Shown: one piece after another, positions 17,620-28,025 of the stretch
Layout of the letters: each line of letters begins with the position of its first letter
How positions within the stretch are numbered: the stretch's first letter is position 1
Source: Paenibacillus sp. OVF10
GTDB lineage: Bacteria; Bacillota; Bacilli; Paenibacillales; Paenibacillaceae
Assembly: GCA_022836915.1 (NCBI GenBank)
Contig: CP094668.1
Coordinates: forward strand, 5,332,001 to 5,396,000
Length of the DNA: 64,000 nucleotides
Direction of reading: 5' to 3'
Translations under genes and position numbers: made by a program
The notes under the pieces: generated by a model
What the model was told of the DNA's origin: nothing
The model's input: only the letters and a program-made list of their open reading frames with translations
Database searches by the model: none

Positions 17620-19251
17620 CTACGAACCCAATCGTTTACTCTGCCTGTACTCCGAGGGTTTCATGTGGAAGTGTTTATGAAACACCTTGGAGAAGTAACG
17701 GCGCTCCTTGAACCCTGTGGCTTCCCCAATCGCTGTAATGCTCCATTCGGTTGTACTCAACAATAAAGCAGCACTTTCCATCCTTTTCTGCGTCATGTAT
17801 TCTACAAAAGTAACACCCATTTGGGTTTTAAATAGCTGGCAAAAGTAACCCGGGCTGATTCCGAGCCAATCTGAGACTTCATCTATTCCCAAGTCCTGTT
17901 GCAGCCGTGCATCCATATACTCACATGCAGACAGGATCAGTTCCGATACAGAAGGACGTGGCTGCGTTTGTTTGCCCTGATAGGCATGGGTAACAACCTC
18001 TGCAAATTCAAGGAGTTCCCTCATGGATACGGCCCCTTGCAGTGCATTCCAAAAATTCACTTCGTGCTCTTCAGCGAGGGCCTGTACTTCCCGCAGTTCA
18101 CGAAGCATGTGCACAAGCATAAACCGAAGATTGGTTTCATCTACCCTGCTGAAGGATTGTCCTGAATTCCCCATTTGCTGTTTAAGCCGATCCAATACAT
18201 CACGTAATCCCTGCTTGTTCCCTTGACGAATCCACCGAGTAACAAGCTCCAGATCTTCTCTTGTAATCCATGAGTTAGCCCCATTGGAGGCCGTATGATC
18301 ATACGATAAGGCGGTTTCGGGACAACTCGCCTTCAGCACCTTGTCTTCACTCTCCGAATGGGACATCAGTATTTTTTGACAATGCCGGTATCGTTCCAGA
18401 ATTTGACTTTCCAGATTCACAGGCACACCATCCTGAACCACCCTAACCTTCACACCTGAATCCAAGGATAATATCACATTTAATTCGAGACACAGTTGAT
18501 GGGCCAGTTCCTCTGAGCGACGTTTCCACTCACCCGATGCCTCCAGCAGGATGCACCACTCCCCTTTGCGGGTCGAAAGAATCTGACAGTCACCCGTAAT
18601 TCTCTCTGCCACTTCCCTAAGTCTGGAAATTACGGTCTCATGCCATCGTTGGTGCTGAAGCTCGGACCAACCGATCGAATGGCGAAAATAACCGACTGCA
18701 TCCACCAGCAGCAACGTATACGGTGCAGCAGTTGTTATAAATTCAGGAACAGAAGCAGGATAGGCAATCTTCAATGGTGCTTCTCCTCGCAACAGGTCAA
18801 TCAACTGTTTGTGTCTGATCCAACTTTCCATCTCTTGGCTGCGATAACGTTGCGATTCGTTTTCCAGACGTCTCTTCTGGATCTGCCCGGCAAGCTCACG
18901 CAGTTTATGTTCCAGATTCAAATAATCAATTGGCTTACATATGTATTCATGTACGTTATATTTAATAGCGGTTCGAGCATATTCAAACTGCTGATAACCG
19001 GTCAGTAAAATAATTTCACACGTTTCACCCTGCTCTCGCAGTAAACGAATAAGTTCCAATCCATCCATAGACGGCATCCGAATATCACACAAGAGAATGT
19101 CTGGATGACTTTCTGTAACTTTCCCCAGCGCTTCTGCCCCGCTTCTCGCTGTACCTGTGATTTCAATCCCCATATCTTCCCAGGGTAAAATGTAGTTCAG
19201 ATTCTCCAGAATCGGCAGCTCATCGTCAACCAGCATTGCAGTCAGATTCAT
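17620..19251 (-). CDS. YesN-type response regulator with AraC DNA-binding domain
   Basis: The 543-residue protein begins with a receiver domain (1-125): acidic pair in VDDE, phospho-acceptor Asp in LLCDIRMP (about residue 55), Thr in LLTGYQ and Lys in ICKPID. A middle region (about 135-420) has no clear domain, as is common in this family. The C-terminus (about 440-540) has two AraC-type helix-turn-helix motifs (VSDWLGISPGYFCQLFK and TGFKERRYFSKVFHKHF). It overlaps the histidine kinase gene by four bases (ATGA). It should activate the linked ABC transporter operon when the kinase senses the sugar. Confidence 0.92.
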   Translation of the reverse strand: MNLTAMLVDDELPILENLNYILPWEDMGIEITGTARSGAEALGKVTESHPDILLCDIRMPSMDGLELIRLLREQGETCEIILLTGYQQFEYARTAIKYNVHEYICKPIDYLNLEHKLRELAGQIQKRRLENESQRYRSQEMESWIRHKQLIDLLRGEAPLKIAYPASVPEFITTAAPYTLLLVDAVGYFRHSIGWSELQHQRWHETVISRLREVAERITGDCQILSTRKGEWCILLEASGEWKRRSEELAHQLCLELNVILSLDSGVKVRVVQDGVPVNLESQILERYRHCQKILMSHSESEDKVLKASCPETALSYDHTASNGANSWITREDLELVTRWIRQGNKQGLRDVLDRLKQQMGNSGQSFSRVDETNLRFMLVHMLRELREVQALAEEHEVNFWNALQGAVSMRELLEFAEVVTHAYQGKQTQPRPSVSELILSACEYMDARLQQDLGIDEVSDWLGISPGYFCQLFKTQMGVTFVEYMTQKRMESAALLLSTTEWSITAIGEATGFKERRYFSKVFHKHFHMKPSEYRQSKRLGS

Positions 19252-21082
19252 CCGGCTTCCTCCTGCTCATATAATGGAATGATGCATCGAATAACTGTGC
19301 CATACCCCGGTGCTGAACATATAAATATGCCATACCCGGCCCCGTATTGAATACGAATTCGATCTGCCACACTTCGTAATCCCAATCCCCGGCGTTCCGT
19401 TATGGACGATAATGATTCCGCCCCTTCCGCGAGCATAACTTCCGGCGGATCTTCTGCCATATACTCAAATCGTGCGAGCATTTCCTGGGGAATACCGATC
19501 CCATTATCCTCAACACATAACACAAGTTGATCCCGTTCCGCATATGCGCTTATCCGCAGTACACCTGGATAGGTGATCCCCTCAAACCCATGTTGAATGC
19601 TATTTTCCACCAGAGGCTGGAGGGTCAGCTTGAGCAGGATTGAGCTGTATAGATGGGATGGAATGTCAATCTCATAGGTGAACAAATCACTGAACCTGTA
19701 CTGTTGAATCTCCAGATAACTCTGCAAATGCCTTATTTCCTCACCCAGCGAAATCTCCTCCTGATCCTGAATGCTGATACGAAGCATATTGCCTAGCCTG
19801 GTCACCATCTCGCTTACTTTGCGGCCCTCCCCACGCAGCGCTAATCCATTAATGGATTCCAATGTGTTAAACAGAAAATGAGGTTTGATCTGGGCCTGTA
19901 GTACACGTAGTTCCGCTTGGGCCTTCTGCTCTTGCTCTGCCCGAACACGACGGAATAATCCCCCGATCCGATCCAATAGTTCATTGAACCCTTGCGCAAG
20001 CAGCTGCATTTCATCGAATCCTTTTCCTTCCACCCTCGCATTAAAATCACCATCATCCACACGACGCATAAACCTTACAAGTACAGCAATGTTACCCGTA
20101 ATGCGATTCATGAAAAAAGATTAAAGATCATCGCTGCGAGCAAGCATAACAGAATAATGATGACAGACCAACCGGCAAAGGCATTGGTTTCCGCAGATAA
20201 GGCTTCCCATGAAGTCACACTGACGAGGCTCCAGTTATAGTTCTTCAGATGATATTGCGAAATGATGCTCTCCTTGCCGTCAAAGACCGTTCTGACACTG
20301 CTAAAGCCAGGACCGTAACTGCCGGATTCAGCACCAAGGTTTTGCATGTTCTCACCGTTATAAATACCTGCAGGATCATAGACGATCAGCCCTTCTTCAT
20401 TAATTAACAGGAAAGATGTATCCTGTGCCGAATCGCTGATCTGCAGGTGACGGAAGATCCTGTCGATCTCTCCTTTTTTGATCTGAACAACAAGCACGCC
20501 GATATTTTGAAAATAACTGAGTTCTTTGACCAGTCTGATCTGGGTGAAGACAGGTTCTATCCCGGTTAATTCGGGATATTCCAGAGGTGCGAGCCATTTG
20601 GGCACGCCATTAAGTTGCTGAATTTCGTTGAATAAGGGATGTACTTTGAATTGCTGAAAAGGAAGGGCTTGAAAATTTTCTTTAGTGAAAATGGAGACAA
20701 TCTGGTTATTCTCAGACGAACGCAAATCATATAAAAAGGCATAACTGATGAACGGATAATTATATAGAAGGGAACGGAAATTGCGCTGGCTGGCATTCAG
20801 GGATAACTGATTACCGGTTCCCAGATCCTGCTTGGTCGGATCTTTGGCGTTCAACGCCATTTGGAAAACCGATGTGGCTATCCCGTTGTCGGTCACATTG
20901 TTAATCTGCTGAAATACATTCTCGATATTATAACTGATGGCCTGAAGCGCATATTCGGCCTGTTGATTGTATTTTTTCTCAATCGTATGTGATGTGACCA
21001 GAAACATGCCAATGCCTAGCGCACACATCGGTACAATAATCAGCAGCAGAAATGCCAAGGCCAGCTTCATTCGCAAGTTCAT
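19248..21082 (-). CDS. YesM-type sensor histidine kinase, one-base gap
   Basis: Two frames give one 611-residue kinase when one T is added in the run at 20113-20118 (plus-strand AAAAAA). There are membrane helices near residues 5-25 and 305-325, flanking an extracellular sensor domain, followed by a HAMP linker (NRITGNIAVLVRFMRRVDD). The phospho-acceptor box is QIKPHFLFNTLESING, of the LytS/YesM His-kinase type. The ATPase domain contains LTLQPLVENSIQHG and ENGIG-like DNGIGIP, plus GLGLRSV. It senses an extracellular ligand and phosphorylates the response regulator encoded next, with which it overlaps. It starts 32 bases after the second permease gene. Confidence 0.9.
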
Positions 21083-21114
21083 ATCCCGTTCTCCCTATCA
21101 ACTGGTTCATGGTA

Positions 21115-21945
21115 TTAACCTTTGACACCACCCGCAGTTACTCCTTCTATAATTTTCTCCTGGAGTATAGCGTAGATCACAAGTACAGGTACAACGCTGT
21201 ATACAATACCTGCCGACATCTGGGCATAGTTCATCTGATATTGATCCCGAAACTGGACCATGCCCACTGGCAGCGTACGCAATTTATCGGTGGATAAGAA
21301 ATAGTTGGCGAGTAAAAATTCGTTCCAGTTGCCGAGGAAATTAACGATAAAAACGGTAACAATAGCCGGAACCGTAAGAGGTATCACTATTTTAGCAAAG
21401 ATACCCGGGGCCCTCAAGCCGTCCATGACCGCCGCTTCCTCAATTTCTCCAGGCAGAGAACGCATAAAAGCCGCCAGTATAATAATGGTAAAGGGGATCG
21501 CATTGGCCACATAGGGCACGATCAATGCCAGATGCGTATCCAATATGCCCATTTTGCGAACAAGCAGATAGATCGGCAGCATAAGTGCATTGTTGGGAAT
21601 AAGCATACCTGCCAGAATTAAGCTGTACAGAAACAGGCTCCATCTCCGGTGTCTCATCCGGGTTACGGCAAAAGCAAACATGGCACCAAGCACAATCGTA
21701 CACGCCGACGATAAAACCGAAATGTACAGGCTATTCCAGAAATATGTGCCAATCTTTGCATTCACCCAAGCCTCCACGTAATTGTTAAACTCCCATGTTG
21801 TAGGCAGACCGAATGGATTCAAGGCGATTTCATTGTTATCCTGCTTAAATGAAGAGAAGATTACAAATAAAAAGGGAAACAAAATCGCGATTAAATACAA
21901 TATTAACAACACATGAGGTATACTGCTTTTTAAGCTTTTTGCCAT
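21115..21945 (-). CDS. sugar ABC transporter permease, MalG/CarB family
   Basis: A 276-residue inner-membrane permease with six helices. The EAA loop that contacts the ATPase is visible in EEAAVMDGLRAPGIFAKIV. The frame opens at a TTG, but the ATG at 21945 overlaps the stop of the previous permease gene (TGATG), the usual coupled arrangement, so I choose it. No ATPase gene is in the operon; these CUT1 importers commonly share an MsmX-type ATPase encoded elsewhere. Confidence 0.92.
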   Translation of the reverse strand: MAKSLKSSIPHVLLILYLIAILFPFLFVIFSSFKQDNNEIALNPFGLPTTWEFNNYVEAWVNAKIGTYFWNSLYISVLSSACTIVLGAMFAFAVTRMRHRRWSLFLYSLILAGMLIPNNALMLPIYLLVRKMGILDTHLALIVPYVANAIPFTIIILAAFMRSLPGEIEEAAVMDGLRAPGIFAKIVIPLTVPAIVTVFIVNFLGNWNEFLLANYFLSTDKLRTLPVGMVQFRDQYQMNYAQMSAGIVYSVVPVLVIYAILQEKIIEGVTAGGVKG

Positions 21946-22829
21946 CAATATTCCACCTTCTCGCTCCGCCTCGCTACCAGCAGTTGATACATCGCAGTGA
22001 GCACAAGCGTCAGAGCAAAGATCAGCACTGCAATGGTATTGCCATAGCCATATTTGAAGTTGGTAATCGCGTATTTGATCATATATGTGGCCAGAACCTC
22101 GGTGGACCCTGCGGGCCCACCTTTGGTCATGACAATCACGATGTCGGCTGCTTTCATGGCACCTGCGATGGACAACATGATCACCACTGAAATGATCGGC
22201 CGGATCAGCGGCAACGTAATTCGCATTGCACGTTGTACCGCCGTTGCCCCATCGATTGCAGCCGCTTCATCCAGATCACGGGGAATCGCCAGTATGGCCG
22301 CCAGCACCATGACAATGTAAAATCCCGTCCACTGCCAGGCATTGGTCACCAAAATGGACAACATTGCGAATCGGTTATCCGATAACCAGTAGATTGGATC
22401 GATGCCCAGCACATGAAGTATTTTGTTTAATAGCCCGATATTGGGTTCATAGATGAACCCCCACAAGATACCGATAACGGCTGTCGACATGATCGATGGT
22501 AAAAAAACAGCTGTTTTATACAGACCTTTTAGTCTTTTCACATTGGCAATAAGAAGTGAAAACAGGACGATGAGGGGTACCTGAATCAGTACCGAAAATC
22601 CGATGAAAAAGCCGTTATTCCGTGTGGAAATCCAAAAACGTTCATCGGTCAGTGCCTTCACATAATTGGATAAACCCACAAAACGTGGCTCAGCCGATAC
22701 CCCATTCCAACTCGTTAGACTGTAATACAGGGAGCTACCAATAGGATATAAGAAGAACATTACAAACAGAATTAGGGCTGGCATTACAAACAGCGTATAG
22801 ATTAACGGGCTGCGGAGTGAAGTATTCAT
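21945..22829 (-). CDS. sugar ABC transporter permease, MalF/UgpA family
   Basis: A 294-residue permease with six membrane helices and the EAA loop DEAAAIDGATAVQRAMRI. It is the partner of the MalG-type permease, whose start it overlaps by one base. GGAGG lies seven bases before the ATG at 22829. It follows the binding-protein gene by 51 bases. Confidence 0.92.
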   Translation of the reverse strand: MNTSLRSPLIYTLFVMPALILFVMFFLYPIGSSLYYSLTSWNGVSAEPRFVGLSNYVKALTDERFWISTRNNGFFIGFSVLIQVPLIVLFSLLIANVKRLKGLYKTAVFLPSIMSTAVIGILWGFIYEPNIGLLNKILHVLGIDPIYWLSDNRFAMLSILVTNAWQWTGFYIVMVLAAILAIPRDLDEAAAIDGATAVQRAMRITLPLIRPIISVVIMLSIAGAMKAADIVIVMTKGGPAGSTEVLATYMIKYAITNFKYGYGNTIAVLIFALTLVLTAMYQLLVARRSEKVEY

Positions 22830-22880
22830 GGTCAGCCTCCTTCAGTCACTTCAACGATCGCAGTTTCAACTTGGATTGAT

Positions 22881-24248
22881 TTATTCTACGGAAGCGTTTG
22901 CTTCCTCCTGCACCTTTTGCAGCTCTTCTGCCATTTTCTCTGGCGTCGTCTGCCCACCAATCAACTTCTGGATTTGCAGATTGCTGATCTCTGTCGTCAC
23001 ATCGGCCTGAACGAGTGCATCAAATGCCGGGAACGATGTCTTGGACGCATTAAGCACAGCCACAATTTCTTTCATCAGATCATCGGTAATACTGTCGGTC
23101 AGCACTTTCTCATCCAGCTTCATCGCAGGCAACACACCATCTTCCACAAGGCCACGGACCTGCATATCTTCATTGTAGAAATTTTTGATAAAAGCTTTCA
23201 CTGCTTCCAGCTTCTGCGGGTCATCCGCCACTGCTGCCGAGAATCCGTATCCATTGTTCACATCCCGCATCAAAGACGTCTGATCGCCTGCGCCGTTCTC
23301 TACCGGAGGCATATTGAAAAATCCAACCTTGCCAATGAGCGATTCACCGCTCTGACCTTCCTTGAATACAGATGATTTCCATGTTCCGTCATACATCAAT
23401 ACCGCTTCTCCGCTTGTAAATTGCGTGGTATATTCGGCATACTCGAAGCCCAGCTCACCTTTTTTGAAATAACCCTTATCCACCCATTCCTTATGTTTGG
23501 CAAAACCTTGCACAACACCCGGATCGGTCCACTTCGCTTCACCTGTTGCAAACTTTGCGGTAATCTCCGGCCCGGCATACCGGGACCACAGGTGGTTGGT
23601 TAACATAAGCGGTACCCAGCCCGCCTTGGATGCGGAAGCAAGCGGCACTTTGCCATCGGCCTTGATCTCGGCCAGTATATTGTCCAGTTCAGCCATGGTG
23701 GTTGGAGCTTTCCATCCTTTTTGTTCAAAGTACTCTTTATTATAGAAAAAACCTTCGCCCGAACCGCCAATCGGCAGTCCATATACTTTGCCTTCATACG
23801 TAAACGGTTCAAGCGATGTAAACTGGTCCTGAATGCCCAGCTCTTGCAGGATCGGAGTCAGATCAAGCAGCATACCTTCCTTGGCATAAACTTTGGAATC
23901 CGGGCTACCGAACAGTTCAAATATATCCGGCGGGTTACCTGCCGCCATCTCTCCGCGAAGCTTTTCCTTACGATTCACATCAGATTCGACGCCATCCAGC
24001 GTAAAGGTCAGATTGGGTATCTCACCTTCAACTTTGTCCACTACATCCTGGAGAATGGCCAGTCTTTTCTGTTTGTCGGCTCCCACCTGCGTGTGACGGA
24101 GAAGCATCTCAACCGGTTCCTTATTTGTCTCCTCCACAGGTGTATTGCCTGCGCCTTGCTGTGGCTCGTTACTTGAGCTTGCACATCCCGCCAAAGTCCA
24201 TGAAGTGATAAGCAATAATGAAAGCAGTAATGTCATTCCTTTTTTCAT
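22881..24248 (-). CDS. sugar-binding lipoprotein of the ABC importer
   Basis: A 455-residue type 1 extracellular solute-binding protein. The signal peptide ends in the lipobox TLAGC, so the mature protein is lipid-anchored. Family features include the MAAGNPPDIFELFGS region and PIGGSGEGFFYNKEYFE. I start at ATG 24248 with AGGAGG eight bases upstream; a longer frame to 24278 has no signal. It heads the operon of two permeases, kinase, regulator and NagZ. The substrate is inferred from NagZ to be an amino-sugar oligosaccharide. Confidence 0.92.
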   Translation of the reverse strand: MKKGMTLLLSLLLITSWTLAGCASSSNEPQQGAGNTPVEETNKEPVEMLLRHTQVGADKQKRLAILQDVVDKVEGEIPNLTFTLDGVESDVNRKEKLRGEMAAGNPPDIFELFGSPDSKVYAKEGMLLDLTPILQELGIQDQFTSLEPFTYEGKVYGLPIGGSGEGFFYNKEYFEQKGWKAPTTMAELDNILAEIKADGKVPLASASKAGWVPLMLTNHLWSRYAGPEITAKFATGEAKWTDPGVVQGFAKHKEWVDKGYFKKGELGFEYAEYTTQFTSGEAVLMYDGTWKSSVFKEGQSGESLIGKVGFFNMPPVENGAGDQTSLMRDVNNGYGFSAAVADDPQKLEAVKAFIKNFYNEDMQVRGLVEDGVLPAMKLDEKVLTDSITDDLMKEIVAVLNASKTSFPAFDALVQADVTTEISNLQIQKLIGGQTTPEKMAEELQKVQEEANASVE

Positions 24249-24397
24249 CTGGTTGACCCTCCTCAAGATATTGAGCATTTGGCTTTACACTCTGATTATA
24301 AAAAGCCGGAGCTTACATCGTAAGGATGACAATTCATCAATGGAGGGATAAAATCCTTCACTGGACCCATAATCTTGCATTTACAATGGATATCAGC

Positions 24398-24438
24398 AAA
24401 AAAACAGCCCCTGCGAAACATGTTCGCAAGGACTGCTT
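24398..24438 (-). terminator. terminator of pflA
   Basis: On the minus strand AAGCAGTCCTTGCGAA pairs with TTCGCAGGGGCTGTT, followed by a T-run. It lies 34 bases after the pflA stop and before the ABC operon. Confidence 0.82.
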
Positions 24439-24471
24439 GATTGATTGTTTTTATTATATATAAAGGTTAGA

Positions 24472-25224
24472 TTACTTACCTGAACAAGCCACGCCAGCCG
24501 TTTCCTGGCGACCTTGTTCGATCAGGCGATACGCCCGCTCCACTTCTTCTTCAGTTGGTGAAGGAACACCATCCAGTGGATATACTTTACCGAGCGCTTC
24601 CCATTTGTAAATCCCCATCTGATGGTATGGAAGAATTTCGAACTTCTCAACGCCATTTAATGTCCCAATAAACCGTCCGAGGTTAAGCAGATCCTCCTCC
24701 TCGTTATGAATGCCAGGCACATACACGTGGCGTATCCACATTTTCCGGCCCTGCTCCGATAACCACTTGGCCGTTTTCAACGTTCTCTCGTTGGATTTGC
24801 CTGTCAGCTTGATATGTTTCTCGTCATCAATATGTTTGAGGTCCAACAGAACCAGGTCTGTGTGATCCAGCAGATCGTGAATCCGATCCGGCTCGTTAAA
24901 TCCGTTGCTGTCCAGTGTCGTATGCAATCCCCAGCGCCGCTTCACTTCCTTGAAGATTTCCGCTACAAAGTGGGCCTGTAACGTTGGTTCACCGCCAGAT
25001 ATCGTGAGCCCGCCTCCGGAGCTGCGATAGTAGGATAGATACGGCTCAATTTCAGCCAATACCTCCTCAAGCGTCATTTCTTTTCCACCATCCAGCGCCC
25101 ATGTATCAGGGTTGTGGCAATACTGACATTTGAGTAGACATCCTTGCATAAAAAGCACAAAGCGGATGCCTGGGCCGTCAACCGTCCCGAAAGTTTCGAG
25201 TGAATGAATATGTCCTTTAACCAT
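24472..25224 (-). CDS. pflA: pyruvate formate-lyase activating enzyme
   Basis: A 250-residue radical-SAM enzyme that installs the glycyl radical on PflB under anaerobic conditions. The cluster motif CLLKCQYC is near residue 30, preceded by the family signature FGTVDGPGIRFV, and GGGLTISGGEP binds S-adenosylmethionine. I choose the ATG at 25224 (MVKGHIHS) with GGAAGAGG upstream. It lies 89 bases after pflB and should be co-transcribed with it, under the Fnr site before pflB. Confidence 0.96.
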   Translation of the reverse strand: MVKGHIHSLETFGTVDGPGIRFVLFMQGCLLKCQYCHNPDTWALDGGKEMTLEEVLAEIEPYLSYYRSSGGGLTISGGEPTLQAHFVAEIFKEVKRRWGLHTTLDSNGFNEPDRIHDLLDHTDLVLLDLKHIDDEKHIKLTGKSNERTLKTAKWLSEQGRKMWIRHVYVPGIHNEEEDLLNLGRFIGTLNGVEKFEILPYHQMGIYKWEALGKVYPLDGVPSPTEEEVERAYRLIEQGRQETAGVACSGK

Positions 25225-25313
25225 GCTGCCTCTTCCTTTCTGTATCCGCATCCGCTGTGCGTTTAATATGATTTGGAATGCCTTGCTCTAGCGGTCTTCT
25301 ACTTGCAAATTAC

Positions 25314-27572
25314 TTACATGGAGCCATGGAACGTACGATTGATGACATCCAACTGTTGTTCACGAGTCAGTTTAATGAAGTTAACGGCATATCCGGATAC
25401 CCGTACAGTCAGTTGCGGATAGTTTTCCGGGTGATCCATCGCATCAATCAATTGCTGACGATCAAATACGTTAACGTTCAGGTGATGAGCGTTTTGACCG
25501 AAGTACCCATCCATCATCGCAGTCAGATTGGATTTACGTGTAGTCTCCTCTTTACCCAATGCTTTTGGCACGATGGAGAAGGTATTGGAAATACCGTCAA
25601 GACTGTGTTCATAAGGCAATTTGGCTACCGAGCCAAGGGATGCCAGAGCACCTTTTTTGTCACGACCATGCATTGGGTTCGCACCTGGAGCAAATGGTTC
25701 ACCTGCTTTACGACCATCCGGTGTAGTCCCTGTTTTCTTACCATATACCACGTTGGAAGTGATCGTCAGAACGGATTGTGTTGGCACTGCGTTACGGTAA
25801 GCTTTATGCTTGCGAATCATACCCATGAAGTTTTCGACCAGTTCAACAGCAATGCTGTCTACGCTGTCTTCATTGTTACCGTAACAAGGGAAGTCTCCTT
25901 CGATTTCGAAATCAACTGCGATGCCTTGTTCATTACGAATTGGTTTTACTTTGGCATATTTGATTGCACTCAGTGAATCTGCTGTAACCGACAGACCAGC
26001 GATACCACAAGCCATCGTACGTACAATGTCACGGTCATGTAATGCCATCTCGATACGCTCATAGCTGTATTTATCGTGCATGTAGTGAATGACGTTGAGG
26101 GTGTTCATATACAGCTTCGCGAGCCACTCCATCATTGGTTTGAAACGTTTCATAACCTCATTGTAATCCAACACTTCGCTAGTGATGGCAGGATACTCTG
26201 GTCCAACTTGTGCTCCGGATTTCTCGTCACGACCACCGTTGATCGCATACAGGAGAGCTTTTGCCAAGTTGGCACGAGCGCCGAAGAATTGCATTTGTTT
26301 CCCGATCTTCATAGCCGACACACAGCATGCAATACCGTAATCGTCACCGTAGATTGGACGCATCAGATCATCATTTTCATACTGAATTGAGCTGGTTTCA
26401 ATGGATACTTTACTGCAATAATCTTTGAAAGCTTCTGGAAGTTTCGTGGACCATAGTACAGTCAAGTTCGGTTCTGGTGCAGGACCCAAGTTGTGCAGTG
26501 TATGCAGGAAACGGAAGCTGTTTTTGGTTACACGTGTTTCACCATTCACAGACATACCGCCAATGGACTCAGTCACCCATGTTGGATCTCCACTGAACAG
26601 TTCGTTGTAATCCGGTGTACGCAGGAATTTGACAATCCGCAGTTTCATTACAAAATGGTCAACCAATTCCTGAGCCTGTTCTTCGGACAGAATGCCTTCT
26701 TGCAAGTCACGTTCAATGTAAATATCCAGGAAAGAAGATACACGTCCCAGGGACATCGCAGCACCGTTCTGTTCTTTGATGGCAGCGAGATAACCGAAGT
26801 ACAACCATTGGAACGCTTCTTTTGCTGTTGTCGCTGGCAAGGAAATATCGAACCCGTGCATATCGCCCAATTGCTTCAATTCTTGCAATGCACGAATCTG
26901 TTCAGACAACTCTTCCCGCAACCGAATGACATCTTCATCAATGACATCGACTTCGAGTGCATTCAGTTCACCTTTTTTGTTACGAATTAGGAAGTCTACC
27001 CCGTACAAAGCTACACGACGATAGTCTCCGATGATCCGGCCACGGCCATACGCATCTGGCAGACCTGTAATAATTCCTGCTTTACGCGCTGCACGCATAT
27101 CGGAAGTATAAGCATCGAATACACCTTGGTTATGTGTTTTGCGAATGTTCGTAAATATATCAATGACGCCTTGAGGCAATTCGAAGCCGTATGCTTCACA
27201 TGCATCAATCATCATCCGGATTCCGCCTGTTGGTTGAATGGAACGTTTGAACGGAGCATCGGTCTGAACGCCGACAATCTGCTCTTTGGATTGATCCAGA
27301 TAACCTGGTTGGTGTGAAACAATAGTCGCTGGTGTGTTCACATCAACGTCAAGGACACCGCCGTTATCCCGTTCTTTTTTGGTCAGATCAGATACGATAT
27401 CCCACAATTCTTTGGTATTCTGGGTTGCACCTGCGAGAAATGCTTCGTCACCGTAATACGGAGACAAGTTGTGTGCCAGAAAATCATTCACATCTACGGA
27501 TTTGGTCCATGTTCCTTTGGTAAAGTTTCTCCAGCCTGTTTGTTGTTTGACATCTTTTTCAATCACCGACAT
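25314..27572 (-). CDS. pflB: pyruvate formate-lyase
   Basis: A 752-residue glycyl-radical enzyme that converts pyruvate and CoA to acetyl-CoA and formate during fermentation. The adjacent active-site cysteines are in GIACCVSAM (about residue 410). The glycyl-radical loop VRVSGYAVNFIKLTREQQ is at the C-terminus, with Gly about residue 727. The longer frame begins 20 residues upstream, but ATG 27572 has GGAGGG seven bases before it and gives the family N-terminus. A perfect Fnr box lies 194 bases upstream of the start. Confidence 0.97.
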   Translation of the reverse strand: MSVIEKDVKQQTGWRNFTKGTWTKSVDVNDFLAHNLSPYYGDEAFLAGATQNTKELWDIVSDLTKKERDNGGVLDVDVNTPATIVSHQPGYLDQSKEQIVGVQTDAPFKRSIQPTGGIRMMIDACEAYGFELPQGVIDIFTNIRKTHNQGVFDAYTSDMRAARKAGIITGLPDAYGRGRIIGDYRRVALYGVDFLIRNKKGELNALEVDVIDEDVIRLREELSEQIRALQELKQLGDMHGFDISLPATTAKEAFQWLYFGYLAAIKEQNGAAMSLGRVSSFLDIYIERDLQEGILSEEQAQELVDHFVMKLRIVKFLRTPDYNELFSGDPTWVTESIGGMSVNGETRVTKNSFRFLHTLHNLGPAPEPNLTVLWSTKLPEAFKDYCSKVSIETSSIQYENDDLMRPIYGDDYGIACCVSAMKIGKQMQFFGARANLAKALLYAINGGRDEKSGAQVGPEYPAITSEVLDYNEVMKRFKPMMEWLAKLYMNTLNVIHYMHDKYSYERIEMALHDRDIVRTMACGIAGLSVTADSLSAIKYAKVKPIRNEQGIAVDFEIEGDFPCYGNNEDSVDSIAVELVENFMGMIRKHKAYRNAVPTQSVLTITSNVVYGKKTGTTPDGRKAGEPFAPGANPMHGRDKKGALASLGSVAKLPYEHSLDGISNTFSIVPKALGKEETTRKSNLTAMMDGYFGQNAHHLNVNVFDRQQLIDAMDHPENYPQLTVRVSGYAVNFIKLTREQQLDVINRTFHGSM

Positions 27573-27765
27573 CTTAATCCCTCCACTAATTTGGATTTCT
27601 GGACACATAACATCTTGCTTCATTCGTAGCATTGTGTGCCCAGAGCCGCGATTAATGTGAATTGTTTCACATAAACCGGAACATGTTCTCTCTACTTGGG
27701 AACCGGAACCGCGGGATGAATGTTTTTCTTACATTTTCAGTATACGTCTTGGGGCTTTCATCATC

Positions 27766-27781
27766 TGTGATTTTTGTCACA
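27766..27781. promoter_or_regulatory. Fnr box upstream of pflB
   Basis: TGTGATTTTTGTCACA is a perfect TGTGA-N6-TCACA palindrome, the Bacillus Fnr/Crp-type site. With fnr in the same region it points to anaerobic activation of pflB-pflA. Confidence 0.88.
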
Positions 27782-27857
27782 AAGTCAGTGAACTAACTCA
27801 CTCCACCTGCGTTGTGTCCCATTGAACCCGGTAAATTCACACTTAGCCACTGCGCGG

Positions 27858-28005
27858 GCAGAACAACTTCCGATCGCTGTTATCCCCGGATTTTTTCAAT
27901 TTTATTTTTCAAAGGGGAAATTCCGGGGATAAAGGCGAACGCTCCGCTTCTTCAGTTTTTTCTGCCCTCTCCGTTATTGTGTGAACATCTGGCTCAAACG
28001 GCCAC
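27858..28005. repeat. dispersed intergenic repeat, copy 1
   Basis: It contains CGATCGCTGTTATCCCCGGA and the facing TTCCGGGGATAA (hairpin arms at 27880-27932). A tail follows with TTCTGCCCTCTCCGTTATTG. The same order of elements recurs at 45392 and 47345. It has no protein-coding signal. Confidence 0.8.
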
Positions 28006-28025
28006 ATCACGGATTCCGTGCCACC

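Noticed and set aside
27680..27689. GAACATGTTC as a possible LexA box upstream of pflB
   Set aside because: The half-sites are only two bases apart; LexA needs four.
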